Of a DNA stretch of 64,000 nt, positions 7,192-16,462 are shown piece by piece. The notes beneath the pieces were generated by a model. The model was not told the DNA's origin. It saw only the letters and a program-made list of their open reading frames with translations, and searched no databases. Origin of the DNA: Mycobacterium vicinigordonae (GTDB taxonomy: Bacteria > Actinomycetota > Actinomycetes > Mycobacteriales > Mycobacteriaceae); the NCBI RefSeq assembly GCF_013466425.1, contig NZ_CP059165.1:5580001-5644000 (forward strand), given 5' to 3'. Every line of letters starts with the position of its first letter. The first letter of the stretch is position 1. The translations under genes and the position numbers were made by a program.

Positions 7192-8286
7192 ACCCGCGGC
7201 CAAGCGGCCGGTGAGCACCTTGTCTGGCCGCGGTTCGCCAAGTTTGGCACGGATAGCACCCCACGGGTTCGCGTAGCGTCCCGGCGCGTTGCGGTATGCC
7301 GCACGCCGTTTGAGTATCAACCGGACCAAGGGGGCCATCAACCGCATCGGGTGTTGCCGCCAACCGGTGGCGGCGCGCATCTCGGTCAGCATGTCCGGCC
7401 ACCGGTGGTGCTGAAAGGCCAACACCCGCTGGGCGTGGGTGGTGTCCATCCAATCGGTGACGAACCAGTCCTCGTCGCTGTCGGGGTCGCCGGGGCGCCC
7501 ACCAGGCAACACGTCTTCCAGACCGCGAGCGGCCGCCAACGCCGCCCCGACCTCCCCCTGCAACAGCCGGTGCGATTCGTCACCGGCGACCAGCAGAATC
7601 TCGCCGATGACGTCTGTCGCGGGCGCGGTTGTCGCGGCGGCGAACGCGACCGCCACGTCACGGACGTCAACACTGTGCATCCGCCCGTCCGCGGGAAGCG
7701 CGCTCTCGAAATAGAGGGCGTCAAACGTGAACGGCATCGCGCCGGGGTCGACGCTCATCACGCCGCCCAGCCGCAATATGCCCCACGGCAGTTCCGAATT
7801 CCGTACACACTGCTCGGCCTCCGCCTTGTGCGCTCCATAGATGTCAGACGGGGCGAGGGGGCTTTCGGCGGTCAGTAACTCCGGATGATGGTGCGGATTG
7901 CGGGCGCCGTGCACGGCGTTGCTGGACGCCTGGATGAAGCGGGGCGGCCGCGGGCACGATTCGGCGGCACGCAGCAATGACACCGTCGCGTCGACGTTGA
8001 CTCGACGCGCGAGTTCGGGCTGGCCATAGATGACCGGCGGGATCACCGCGGCCAGGTGGATGACGACCGTCGGCTCGACCTGAGCGACCAGCTCTGCGAC
8101 CGCCTTCGGATCGGTGAGGTCTGCCCAGTGAGCCTGTGCTCCAGCGGGCAGCGCCTTGGCTGCCTTGCGATGCGCCGGAGTCCCAAGGTCGGTGGCCACC
8201 ACGTGGTGCCCCTGAATGGCCAGCAGTCGCACAGTTTGCGATCCGACAAGCCCGAATCCTCCTGTAACTAGTACTTTTTCGGCCAT
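7174..8286 (-). CDS. NAD(P)-dependent epimerase/dehydratase (extended SDR)
   Basis: A 370-residue extended short-chain dehydrogenase. It has the N-terminal Rossmann motif VTGGFGLVGSQT at about 7-18, DLTDP, VIHLAAVIPP, ASSNAVHG with a catalytic Ser, and the active-site pair YGAHK. Family members act on nucleotide sugars, 3-beta-hydroxysteroids or cinnamoyl-like ketones. The C-terminal 110 residues, with WMDTTHAQRVLAFQ and a basic tail, fit sugar- or steroid-type epimerases without deciding between them. It is transcribed away from the acyltransferase gene over a 155-bp shared promoter region. No sugar-transferase neighbours help define the substrate. Confidence 0.8.
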   Translation of the reverse strand: MAEKVLVTGGFGLVGSQTVRLLAIQGHHVVATDLGTPAHRKAAKALPAGAQAHWADLTDPKAVAELVAQVEPTVVIHLAAVIPPVIYGQPELARRVNVDATVSLLRAAESCPRPPRFIQASSNAVHGARNPHHHPELLTAESPLAPSDIYGAHKAEAEQCVRNSELPWGILRLGGVMSVDPGAMPFTFDALYFESALPADGRMHSVDVRDVAVAFAAATTAPATDVIGEILLVAGDESHRLLQGEVGAALAAARGLEDVLPGGRPGDPDSDEDWFVTDWMDTTHAQRVLAFQHHRWPDMLTEMRAATGWRQHPMRLMAPLVRLILKRRAAYRNAPGRYANPWGAIRAKLGEPRPDKVLTGRLAAGSACIE

Positions 8287-8366
8287 GACGCCTCCCTGAA
8301 CTCATTGCTGTGCGGTATGCCACATCGCACGATAATGACATTCTCCTATTTCGAAAGTACCATATT

Positions 8367-8382
8367 CTCTACATACGTAGAG
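8367..8382. promoter_or_regulatory. Inverted repeat in epimerase/acyltransferase divergent promoter
   Basis: CTCTAC-ATAC-GTAGAG is a perfect 6-4-6 palindrome in the 155-bp gap between divergent genes. A second weak dyad GTGCG-N11-CGCAC lies at 8310-8330. No regulator gene adjoins, so the binding factor is unknown. Confidence 0.4.
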
Positions 8383-8441
8383 CGCCTGAACTGGGTAATC
8401 CCCGTCACAACGCCATCCTCGCCAACAATCGGAGAACGCCA

Positions 8442-9251
8442 ATGAACGGCAGCGACAGTCCAGACGGACGCGAGATCGCCAAGTGGGACCCCTCCTTCAC
8501 CAAGCGGGTAATCGACACCGTCGCGCCCGCGGTCAGGCGGTGGCATCGCGCCGAGGTGCGAAACCTGGAGAACATTCCGGCGGCGGGCGGCGCACTGGTG
8601 GTGTCCAACCACTCCGGCGGCATGTTCACCCCGGACGTGTTCATCTTCTCGCCGGCCTATTACGACGCCTTCGGCTACGACCGACCCGTCTACACGCTCG
8701 GCCACTACGGGCTGTTCATCGGTCCGATGGACGGCTGGCTGCGCCGGCTCGGGGTGATCGAGGCAAGCCGGGAGAATGCCGCCGCTGCGCTGCACTCAGG
8801 TGCGCTGGTGCTGGTGTTTCCCGGCGGCGACTACGACTCCTACCGACCGACGTTCGAAGCGAACACCGTGGACTTCAACGGCCGCACCGGCTACGTCACC
8901 ACCGCCGTCGAAGCTGGGGTGCCGATCGTGCCGACGGTGTCGATCGGCGCCCAAGAAACCCAACTGTTCCTCACCAGGGGCAACTGGCTGGCTCGCAAGC
9001 TGGGGCTGACCAAGGCCCGAATGGACATCCTGCCGGTCAGCTTCGGGTTTCCCTTCGGCCTCAGCGTGATCTTCCCGCCGAACCTGCCGCTGCCGGCCAA
9101 GATCGTGACCGAGGTGCTCGAGCCGATCGATGTCGTCGCGCGATTCGGCACCCATCCCGATGTCGCCGAGGTCGACGCCCACGTCCGCTCGGTGATGCAG
9201 GCCGCGCTCGACCGGCTATCCGCCCAGCGCCGACTGCCCGTACTGGGCTGA
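8442..9251 (+). CDS. PlsC-like glycerol/acyl acyltransferase
   Basis: A 269-residue acyltransferase of the LPLAT/PlsC superfamily. NHSGGMFTPD near residue 56 is the NHxxxx(D) catalytic block, and FPGGDYDSYRP is the substrate-binding FPEG-type block. The N-terminal RNLENIPAAGGALVVSNH is typical of mycobacterial acyltransferases. It probably transfers an acyl group from acyl-CoA to a glycerophosphate or lysolipid at the membrane. The ATG at 8442 is chosen because GGAGAA lies 5 nt upstream; the longer reading starting at 8310 would cross the promoter palindromes. A WS/DGAT gene follows after 14 bp, so the pair may supply phosphatidate or diacylglycerol and then cap it. Confidence 0.85.
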   Translation: MNGSDSPDGREIAKWDPSFTKRVIDTVAPAVRRWHRAEVRNLENIPAAGGALVVSNHSGGMFTPDVFIFSPAYYDAFGYDRPVYTLGHYGLFIGPMDGWLRRLGVIEASRENAAAALHSGALVLVFPGGDYDSYRPTFEANTVDFNGRTGYVTTAVEAGVPIVPTVSIGAQETQLFLTRGNWLARKLGLTKARMDILPVSFGFPFGLSVIFPPNLPLPAKIVTEVLEPIDVVARFGTHPDVAEVDAHVRSVMQAALDRLSAQRRLPVLG

Positions 9252-9265
9252 GGGCTAGGTTCGCG

Positions 9266-10651
9266 ATGAAACGACTGAACGGCATGGACGCGATGCTGCT
9301 CTACAGCGAGACGCCCAACCTACACACGCACACCCTGAAAGTGGCCGTGATCGACCCAGGCGCAACACTTTTCGGATTCGAGGCATTTCGCCGCCATCTC
9401 ATCGAACGCCTGCACCTGCTGGAGCCGTTGCGTTACCGGCTGGTCGAGATGCCCTGGCGGCTCGGCCACCCGATGTGGCAGCAGAATTGTGACCTCGACC
9501 TGGACTACCACCTGCGGCGGGTGCGGATACCGGCGCCCGGCGGCCGCCGCGAACTGGACCAGGTGATCGGTGGGATCGCTTCGACGCCGCTGAATCGCAG
9601 CCGTCCGCTGTGGGAGTTCCATTTCGCCGAGGGGCTGGCCGGCGGGCGGTTCGCGGTGATCGGGAAGGTACACCACTCGCTGGCCGACGGCGTAGCGTCG
9701 GCGAATCTGTTGGCGCGCATGATGAACCTGGTCGAGATTACCACGGCTGACTGTGAGAACGATTGCACCACTGGAACTCTCGACCTGTTGCGCGCAACCG
9801 TGAGCGAGCAACTTCGACAACTCGCGGCACTACCCGGCTTGGTGAGGGACGCCGCGCGGGGTGCGGCCAGAGTACGCCGTCGTACCCGGGAGCGTGGTGA
9901 CCATCCCGATCTCGCCACCACATTCGACGCTCCACCGACCTTCCTCAACAACCACGTGGTGTCGCCGCAACGCCGGTTCGCCAGTGCGGCGCTGCCGCTG
10001 GCCGACGTCAAGGCCACGGCCGCAGAGTTTGGTGTCACGATCAACGACCTGATCCTGTCGATGGCCGCCGGGGGGCTGCGCACGCTGTTGCTCGACTACG
10101 ACGGGGTCGCCGACCGGCCGATCATCGCTTCGGTCCCTACCGCCACCGACAAATCGGATCGAGTTACCGGCAACGAGATCAGCGGGCTGTCCGTCTCGCT
10201 GCCGGTGCACGTCGCCGATCCGATCAAACGGCTGCGCCTGGTGGCGCTGGCCACCCGGTTCGCCAAGGAGGATCACGAGATCCTCGGCCCAACCCTGTAC
10301 GGGCGAATGATGAGCTACCTGCCGGCGGCGATTGCGCCGGCGATGTTCCGGTGGCTGGCCAGGCGCGACGCGCCGAACAGGATCATGAACGTGGCGGTGT
10401 CCAGCGTGATGGGTCCGCGTCGGCGCGGCGACTTCGCCGGTGCCCCGGTCAGCGAGATCTACTCCACCGGCGTGCTCTCACCCGCGGCACCGGTCAACAT
10501 CACCGTGTGGAGCTACGCCGACCAGGTCGGCATCGCGGTGCTGACCGACGACCAAACCTTCACTGACGCCCACGACGCAACCTCGGCACTCACCGCCGCA
10601 TTCGACGAATTACGCAGTGCCACAGCACTTTATGCGAGCCTGACAGCCTGA
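9266..10651 (+). CDS. Wax ester synthase / diacylglycerol acyltransferase (WS/DGAT)
   Basis: A 461-residue WS/DGAT, one of the mycobacterial Tgs family that makes triacylglycerol or wax esters from acyl-CoA. The catalytic HHxxxDG motif is HHSLADG at 136-142, preceded by the PLWEFHFAEGLAGGRFA region. The second conserved block is the NxxGP-like SSVMGPRR, followed by the ISPAAPVNITVWSYADQ stretch common to the family. The length is normal. It is translated from the same message as the upstream acyltransferase. It probably acts at the lipid-droplet or membrane surface; the choice between acyl-alcohol and diacylglycerol acceptors is not decidable. Confidence 0.92.
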   Translation: MKRLNGMDAMLLYSETPNLHTHTLKVAVIDPGATLFGFEAFRRHLIERLHLLEPLRYRLVEMPWRLGHPMWQQNCDLDLDYHLRRVRIPAPGGRRELDQVIGGIASTPLNRSRPLWEFHFAEGLAGGRFAVIGKVHHSLADGVASANLLARMMNLVEITTADCENDCTTGTLDLLRATVSEQLRQLAALPGLVRDAARGAARVRRRTRERGDHPDLATTFDAPPTFLNNHVVSPQRRFASAALPLADVKATAAEFGVTINDLILSMAAGGLRTLLLDYDGVADRPIIASVPTATDKSDRVTGNEISGLSVSLPVHVADPIKRLRLVALATRFAKEDHEILGPTLYGRMMSYLPAAIAPAMFRWLARRDAPNRIMNVAVSSVMGPRRRGDFAGAPVSEIYSTGVLSPAAPVNITVWSYADQVGIAVLTDDQTFTDAHDATSALTAAFDELRSATALYASLTA

Positions 10652-10657
10652 GTAGAT

Positions 10658-11332
10658 TCAGGCGGTCAGCACCGCGTCGAGCGCGGAGTAGAACAAGCCC
10701 AACCCGTCATCGGATGGGCCGGTCAGCGCTTCGATCGCGTGCTCGGGGTGTGGCATCAGGCCGACCACCCGCCGGTTCGCCGAGGAAACACCGGCGATGT
10801 CGTTCTGCGAACCGTTGATGTTGTCCCGGTAGCGGAACACCACCCGGTCCTCGCCTTCCAGTTCGTCGAGCACCCGGGTGGGTGCCACGTAGCGGCCCTC
10901 GCCGGACTTCAGCGGAATCAAGAGGTCGGCATCAGGCTCGAAGCGCGACGTCCAGGCCGTCGCTGTCGATGCCACGCGCAGCCAGACGTCGCGGCAGACG
11001 AAGTGCAGGCCCACATTGCGGGTCAGCGCCCCGGGCAGCAGGCCGGCCTCACAGAGGACTTGAAAACCGTTGCAAATGCCCAACACCGGCATACCCCGGC
11101 CAGCGGCGGCGACCACTTCGCCCATCACTGGGGCGAACCGCGCGATCGCTCCCGCGCGCAGGTAGTCACCGTAGGAGAAGCCGCCGGGCACCACCACTGC
11201 ATCGACGCCTTTGAGGTCGGCGTCGGCATGCCAGAGGTTCACCACCTCGGCGCCCACCATGCGCGCGGCGCGCGCGGCATCCACGTCGTCGAGGCTGCCG
11301 GGAAAGGTGATGACGCCGATGCGGGCCGTCAC
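10658..11332 (-). CDS. purQ: Phosphoribosylformylglycinamidine synthase I (PurQ)
   Basis: The 224-residue class I glutamine amidotransferase subunit of FGAM synthase. It releases ammonia from glutamine for PurL in step 4 of purine synthesis. The nucleophile Cys is in [11 protein letters not shown], and the His-Glu pair is in MPHPEHAIE near the C-terminus. The GTG start overlaps the purS stop in GTGA, so the two are translationally coupled and made in matching amounts for the PurSQL complex. purL is not in the window; in H37Rv it lies some distance away on the encapsulin side. Confidence 0.97.
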   Translation of the reverse strand: MTARIGVITFPGSLDDVDAARAARMVGAEVVNLWHADADLKGVDAVVVPGGFSYGDYLRAGAIARFAPVMGEVVAAAGRGMPVLGICNGFQVLCEAGLLPGALTRNVGLHFVCRDVWLRVASTATAWTSRFEPDADLLIPLKSGEGRYVAPTRVLDELEGEDRVVFRYRDNINGSQNDIAGVSSANRRVVGLMPHPEHAIEALTGPSDDGLGLFYSALDAVLTA

Positions 11333-11568
11333 CGTGTTTCCCGGGTGATCGTCCAGTCCTCGATCACCGTGTTGGCCAATAGCGACTCGGCGATCTCGGC
11401 CAGCACGGTGTCGTCGACGGTGTCGTCGACCTCCAACTCAAACCGCTTGCCCTGCCGGACATCCGAGACGCCGCGATGGCCCAGCCTGCCCAGCGCGCCG
11501 ACGATTGCCTGACCCTGCGGGTCGAGAATCTCCGCTTTGGGCATCACATGCACGACCACCCGGGCCAA
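11329..11568 (-). CDS. purS: Phosphoribosylformylglycinamidine synthase subunit PurS
   Basis: The 79-residue PurS, the small bridging subunit that joins PurQ and PurL. The sequence [22 protein letters not shown] is the family signature, and it agrees closely with Rv0787A as I remember it. The start codon appears to be TTG, preceded by a strong GAGGAGGAG, while H37Rv uses a V-type start; the unusual codon may tune output. The gene overlaps purQ by 4 bp. Confidence 0.95.
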   Translation of the reverse strand: MARVVVHVMPKAEILDPQGQAIVGALGRLGHRGVSDVRQGKRFELEVDDTVDDTVLAEIAESLLANTVIEDWTITRETR

Positions 11569-11646
11569 CGTGCTCCTCCTCAGCTCCGATTGCTACACCG
11601 GCGCAAGCCACGAGCCGGACGAACAGACGGGCCAACTCTACCGCGC

Positions 11647-12399
11647 CTACCCGAGCAGGATCAGTCCGTCGCCGCCCAACTCGGCAATGCGACGCTGCGC
11701 CTCGCCGCCGGGATCGAGAGACTCCTCGGACAGCGTCGTCCAGGCGTTGAGCAGCAGCGCAGCATCCGGCCGCGCGGATGCCGCTCGCGCGGCACGGGCC
11801 GCCTCGAAGAACTCGCCGATGCGCGGGTGCTCGAGCGCCACGTTGACCGCATCGCATCGCAGGCCGGCGATCTCGGCCAGTGCGACACTGTTGACTCCCA
11901 GTAATACCGCTGGTCGAGGGTCGGGCAGCGGAAACCCCGCCCATTGTGCCGGCCGATTCGGGTCCCACTGGACGTCACACATGTCAAGCACATCGCGCAA
12001 GTGCGCATGCCGCTGTCGCATCGAGTCGCTGAGCGTGATCCCGACCAGTTCGTGCTCGCGTGACCACGGACTGCCCGGTGCCGAACCCGCACCGAGCCCG
12101 AACACGAAGCGCCCACCGCTGATTTCCTGCACCGAGGCGGCAGCGGCGACCGTCACACCGGCGGGCCGGTTGGCGGCGTTCACCACCAGGGTGCCGACCT
12201 TGATCGATGACGTCACCGCGGCCAGCGCGCCGGCCAGGGTGAAGCACTCCAGCATCCGGGAACCGGCCAACATCGCACCCGAGAGGTGGTCGAAAACCCA
12301 CGCCGTCCCGAACCCGTCAGCTTCAGCGCGCAGCACCTTCTCGCGCAGCTGCGGCCAGGGATGGGAAGCCGCGCTGTAGAGCACGTCGAGTGTCACCAT
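11647..12399 (-). CDS. LLM-class F420-dependent oxidoreductase-like protein
   Basis: A 250-residue luciferase-like monooxygenase-fold protein. It shows AEADGFGTAWVFDHLSG, the sheet segment VGTLVVNAANRPAG, SGGRFVFGLGAG and LLGVNSVALAEIAG, which mark the bacterial-luciferase TIM barrel of F420- or FMN-dependent enzymes. At 250 residues it is shorter than the usual 300-350, so part of the C-terminal barrel may be reduced. It lies 78 bp upstream of purS on the same strand. The substrate is unknown; F420 rather than FMN use is inferred from family abundance in mycobacteria. Confidence 0.75.
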   Translation of the reverse strand: MVTLDVLYSAASHPWPQLREKVLRAEADGFGTAWVFDHLSGAMLAGSRMLECFTLAGALAAVTSSIKVGTLVVNAANRPAGVTVAAAASVQEISGGRFVFGLGAGSAPGSPWSREHELVGITLSDSMRQRHAHLRDVLDMCDVQWDPNRPAQWAGFPLPDPRPAVLLGVNSVALAEIAGLRCDAVNVALEHPRIGEFFEAARAARAASARPDAALLLNAWTTLSEESLDPGGEAQRRIAELGGDGLILLG

Positions 12400-12448
12400 C
12401 GGCCCAACATACCGGTTAAATACTCACCGCCGGAACGAGTTTCGCGAG

Positions 12449-13135
12449 TCACGAACACGACGCGATGTAGGCCTCGCACAACGGGGCGGTCATTGCGTCC
12501 AGTACGGCGGCATCGGAGATCACCGGCCAAGCCACCTCGGGAGACCCGGTCGCCCACAAGGTCAGCTCGCTGATCGTGCTGCTGGCGACGTGCGCGACCA
12601 AATAGGTGTGCATCAGGACCGGGCCGGCGATCACGGCTGCCATTCGGGTCGGCTCATCGTCGGTGATCGACGGCGACTGCGCGGGTGCGCCCAACTGGCA
12701 CGCCCGCAGGGCGGCTACCGCTGTGCCCAAGACCGACGCAGCGAGCGCGCCGCCGCGGGCGGTGTCTCCGCGCCAGTGCATGATCTGGGCCTGCAGCTGC
12801 CACTGACCGTCGGGCTGCGTCACCGTCACGCGGGCCGCGACGGTCGAATTGCGCGTGTCCTGCGGAAAGGCCGGAGTGGCGCACACCTGCTCGAACCTGA
12901 ACTGCGGCGTGGTCCCAGTCACCGGCACCGCTCGGCTTGCCAGCGGCGGCCACCGATACACCGCATCCAGCGGCACCGACCGGTGAGCCATCCACGCGCT
13001 TGCCGGGATCTGGTCACAGAGCGGCGGGCAGGTCTCCGGGTCGGCCTGCGCAGGCACCACCACGACTAGTGCAACGACGACGCTGCCGGCGAACAACATC
13101 GTCGCCAGAATCATCCGCAGCTGCACCGCCCCCAT
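12449..13135 (-). CDS. Secreted hypothetical protein (ATPase-like, Rv0787 position)
   Basis: A 228-residue protein with an N-terminal export signal (MILATMLFAGSVVVALVVVVPAQADPE), predicted to be cleaved after AQA. The mature part contains paired Cys residues (CPPLCDQ, QVCATPAF, RACQLG, PLCEAYIASC) suggestive of disulfides, and no catalytic motif I recognise. The start at 13135 is preferred over 13177, which would run into the divergent metallo-beta-lactamase-fold gene. It takes the genomic position of Rv0787 in H37Rv. The role is unknown, probably in the cell wall or periplasm. The label ATPase-like carries no evidence here and should be ignored beyond the word hypothetical. Confidence 0.65.
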   Translation of the reverse strand: MGAVQLRMILATMLFAGSVVVALVVVVPAQADPETCPPLCDQIPASAWMAHRSVPLDAVYRWPPLASRAVPVTGTTPQFRFEQVCATPAFPQDTRNSTVAARVTVTQPDGQWQLQAQIMHWRGDTARGGALAASVLGTAVAALRACQLGAPAQSPSITDDEPTRMAAVIAGPVLMHTYLVAHVASSTISELTLWATGSPEVAWPVISDAAVLDAMTAPLCEAYIASCS

Positions 13136-13153
13136 CAGGGCACAATCGTAGAC

Positions 13154-13792
13154 ATGCAACTGACGCATTTCGGTCATTCGTGCCTACTCGCCGAGTTCGG
13201 TCAAACGAAAGTCTTATTTGACCCCGGCAGCTTCGCCCACGGCTTCGAGGGCATCACCGGCCTGTCGGCGATCCTGATCACCCACCAGCACCCCGACCAT
13301 GTCGACGTCTCGCGGCTGCCGGCGTTATTGGAGGGCAACCCGGACGCGCCGTTGTACGCCGACCCGCAGACCACCGCGCAGCTGGGCCAGCCGTGTCGGG
13401 CGGTGCACGTCGGTGACGAGCTTTCGGTGGGGCAGCTGACCATTCGAGCCCTCGGCGGTCGGCATGCGGTGATTCATCCGGAAATCCCTGTGATAGAGAA
13501 CATCTCGTTTGTGATCGGCGACGGCGAACACCCGGCCAGGCTGATGCATCCCGGGGACGCGTTGTTCGTGCCGGACGAACCGGTGGACGTGTTGGCCACA
13601 CCCGCTGCGGCACCGTGGATGAAAATCTCGGAGGCCGTCGATTACCTGCGGGCGGTGAATCCCACGCGGGCGGTTCCCATCCACCAGGGCATCGTGGCAC
13701 CCGAGGCGCGGGGTATCTACTACGGACGGCTCACCGAGATGACCGACACCGACTTCCAGGTGCTGCCAGAGGAGGACGGCGTCACCTTCTGA
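13154..13792 (+). CDS. Metallo-beta-lactamase-fold hydrolase (Rv0786c type)
   Basis: A 212-residue metal-dependent hydrolase with THFGHSCLL at the N-terminus, the zinc motif THQHPDHVD (HxHxDH), and later His ligands in GGRHAVIH and MHPGDALFVP. It belongs to the UPF0173/UlaG-like branch, whose substrates are mostly undefined. It is divergent from the secreted protein gene, with only 18 bp between start codons. Its 3' end faces the convergent FAD dehydrogenase across a strong stem-loop. No signal peptide, so cytosolic. Confidence 0.85.
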   Translation: MQLTHFGHSCLLAEFGQTKVLFDPGSFAHGFEGITGLSAILITHQHPDHVDVSRLPALLEGNPDAPLYADPQTTAQLGQPCRAVHVGDELSVGQLTIRALGGRHAVIHPEIPVIENISFVIGDGEHPARLMHPGDALFVPDEPVDVLATPAAAPWMKISEAVDYLRAVNPTRAVPIHQGIVAPEARGIYYGRLTEMTDTDFQVLPEEDGVTF

Positions 13793-13803
13793 ATCTGACG
13801 CGC

Positions 13804-13850
13804 AATCCGGCGCTGAGCCTGGCGCGGAATCCGGCGCTGAGCCTGGCGCG
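13804..13850. repeat. Two direct copies of a 24-bp unit
   Basis: A 23-bp sequence beginning AATCCGGCGCTGAG occurs at 13804-13826 and again at 13828-13850, a 24-bp period. It lies just after the hydrolase stop and abuts the long stem-loop. It may be a local slippage duplication. Confidence 0.8.
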
Positions 13851-13904
13851 AGCAGACGCAAAATCGCAGGATTCGCGGGCGATTTTGCGATTTTGCGTCT
13901 GCTC
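13850..13904. terminator. 18-bp perfect stem-loop between convergent genes
   Basis: The arms GAGCAGACGCAAAATCGC (13850-13867) and its exact reverse complement (13887-13904) flank a 19-nt loop. The position between two convergent 3' ends suits a bidirectional terminator, although no T-run follows. The arm sequence looks like a dispersed mycobacterial palindrome (REP-like), which is an impression, not a search result. Confidence 0.65.
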
Positions 13905-13927
13905 GGCGGAGAAGGTGGGCCCGGCGG

Positions 13928-15601
<1,674 letters not shown>

Positions 15602-15645
15602 GTCGGTACAGGGTAGTGCCACCCGAACGGGTGACCGGGCGCGAC

Positions 15646-16350
15646 TTAGGCGGCGTCCAGAACCGCCTTGTCTGCACGCCACCGGTACACCATCGGGGTG
15701 CATTCCTGCAGTAGAGCGAGGTCGACGGCGTCGAGCATGGCTTGCCGCGGTCCGGGCTTGCGCAGGTGACGGGCGGCGACTGCGATCCGCACCACACCAC
15801 CGCGCCGGGCGGTGCGGTCGGCGGACATCACCACCATCCGGCACCACCACGGCTCTGCCAGATAACCCTCGCCGATACCCAGCACGCGGGCCCGCACGGT
15901 GGTGTTGCGCACCAGGTCGGTCACACCGTAGGCGTCGGCCAGTAAACGAAAACCGTTGGACGGCAATGCCTTGACCACACCGGGCGAGACCAGCCAGCCG
16001 GGTGCCGCAAACAGCCGAGTGCGCAACCCGAGATGCTCGAGCACCCGATCGGCACCCTTGAGCCGGAGGTTCGCCTCGTGGGCGTGCAGCGTCGCGAACT
16101 CGCCTCGGCGCTTCTTGACCGCTGACTCGTCGAAGCCGTGCAGCACCAGCGCGTCGCCGCCGGAACGCCGGGCCGAGAGCCAGTCAACAGTGCGGGCGTC
16201 GCGGTCGAGGCGATAGCGATCACCGAGGCGCGGTGCCACCAACAGCGACACCGGGACGGAACGGGAGTCCATTTGCGCACAAAAGTCCTCGACGTCGGAC
16301 AGGGTTTGCTCACCGATACCCGAGACCGAGACGATCAGTTTTCCAGACAC
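15646..16350 (-). CDS. Polysaccharide-deacetylase-like protein (DUF2334 type, Rv0784)
   Basis: A 234-residue protein starting SGKLIVSVSGIGEQTLSDVEDFCAQMDSRSVPVSLLV... with RSGGDALVLHGFDE and HAHEANLRL; these are the pattern of the divergent polysaccharide-deacetylase fold (NodB-like barrel) where Asp and His ligands coordinate metal. The GTG at 16350 is chosen because the upstream in-frame sequence reaches into the emrB start region, and the H37Rv protein begins at the same SGKLIVS. Activity on a cell-wall sugar is only inferred. It is divergent from emrB. Confidence 0.75.
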   Translation of the reverse strand: MSGKLIVSVSGIGEQTLSDVEDFCAQMDSRSVPVSLLVAPRLGDRYRLDRDARTVDWLSARRSGGDALVLHGFDESAVKKRRGEFATLHAHEANLRLKGADRVLEHLGLRTRLFAAPGWLVSPGVVKALPSNGFRLLADAYGVTDLVRNTTVRARVLGIGEGYLAEPWWCRMVVMSADRTARRGGVVRIAVAARHLRKPGPRQAMLDAVDLALLQECTPMVYRWRADKAVLDAA

Positions 16351-16462
16351 GCTTGTAGTTTGCCGACCACAGGTGTCTCGACCGTGAAGGACACGCAGAC
16401 TCCAGACGACCATCCGCCCGCTGATCAGGTCGAACAATCGGTTAGATATCCTCAGTAACGCC

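Noticed and set aside
8483..9265. Upstream extension of the WS/DGAT frame to 8483
   Set aside because: The extra 261 residues are out-of-frame codons of the acyltransferase; the true ATG is at 9266 with the conserved MKRLNGMDA start.
12449..13135. Assigning an ATPase function to the secreted Rv0787-position protein
   Set aside because: No Walker motifs or other nucleotide-binding sites are visible; only the signal peptide and Cys pairs are supported.
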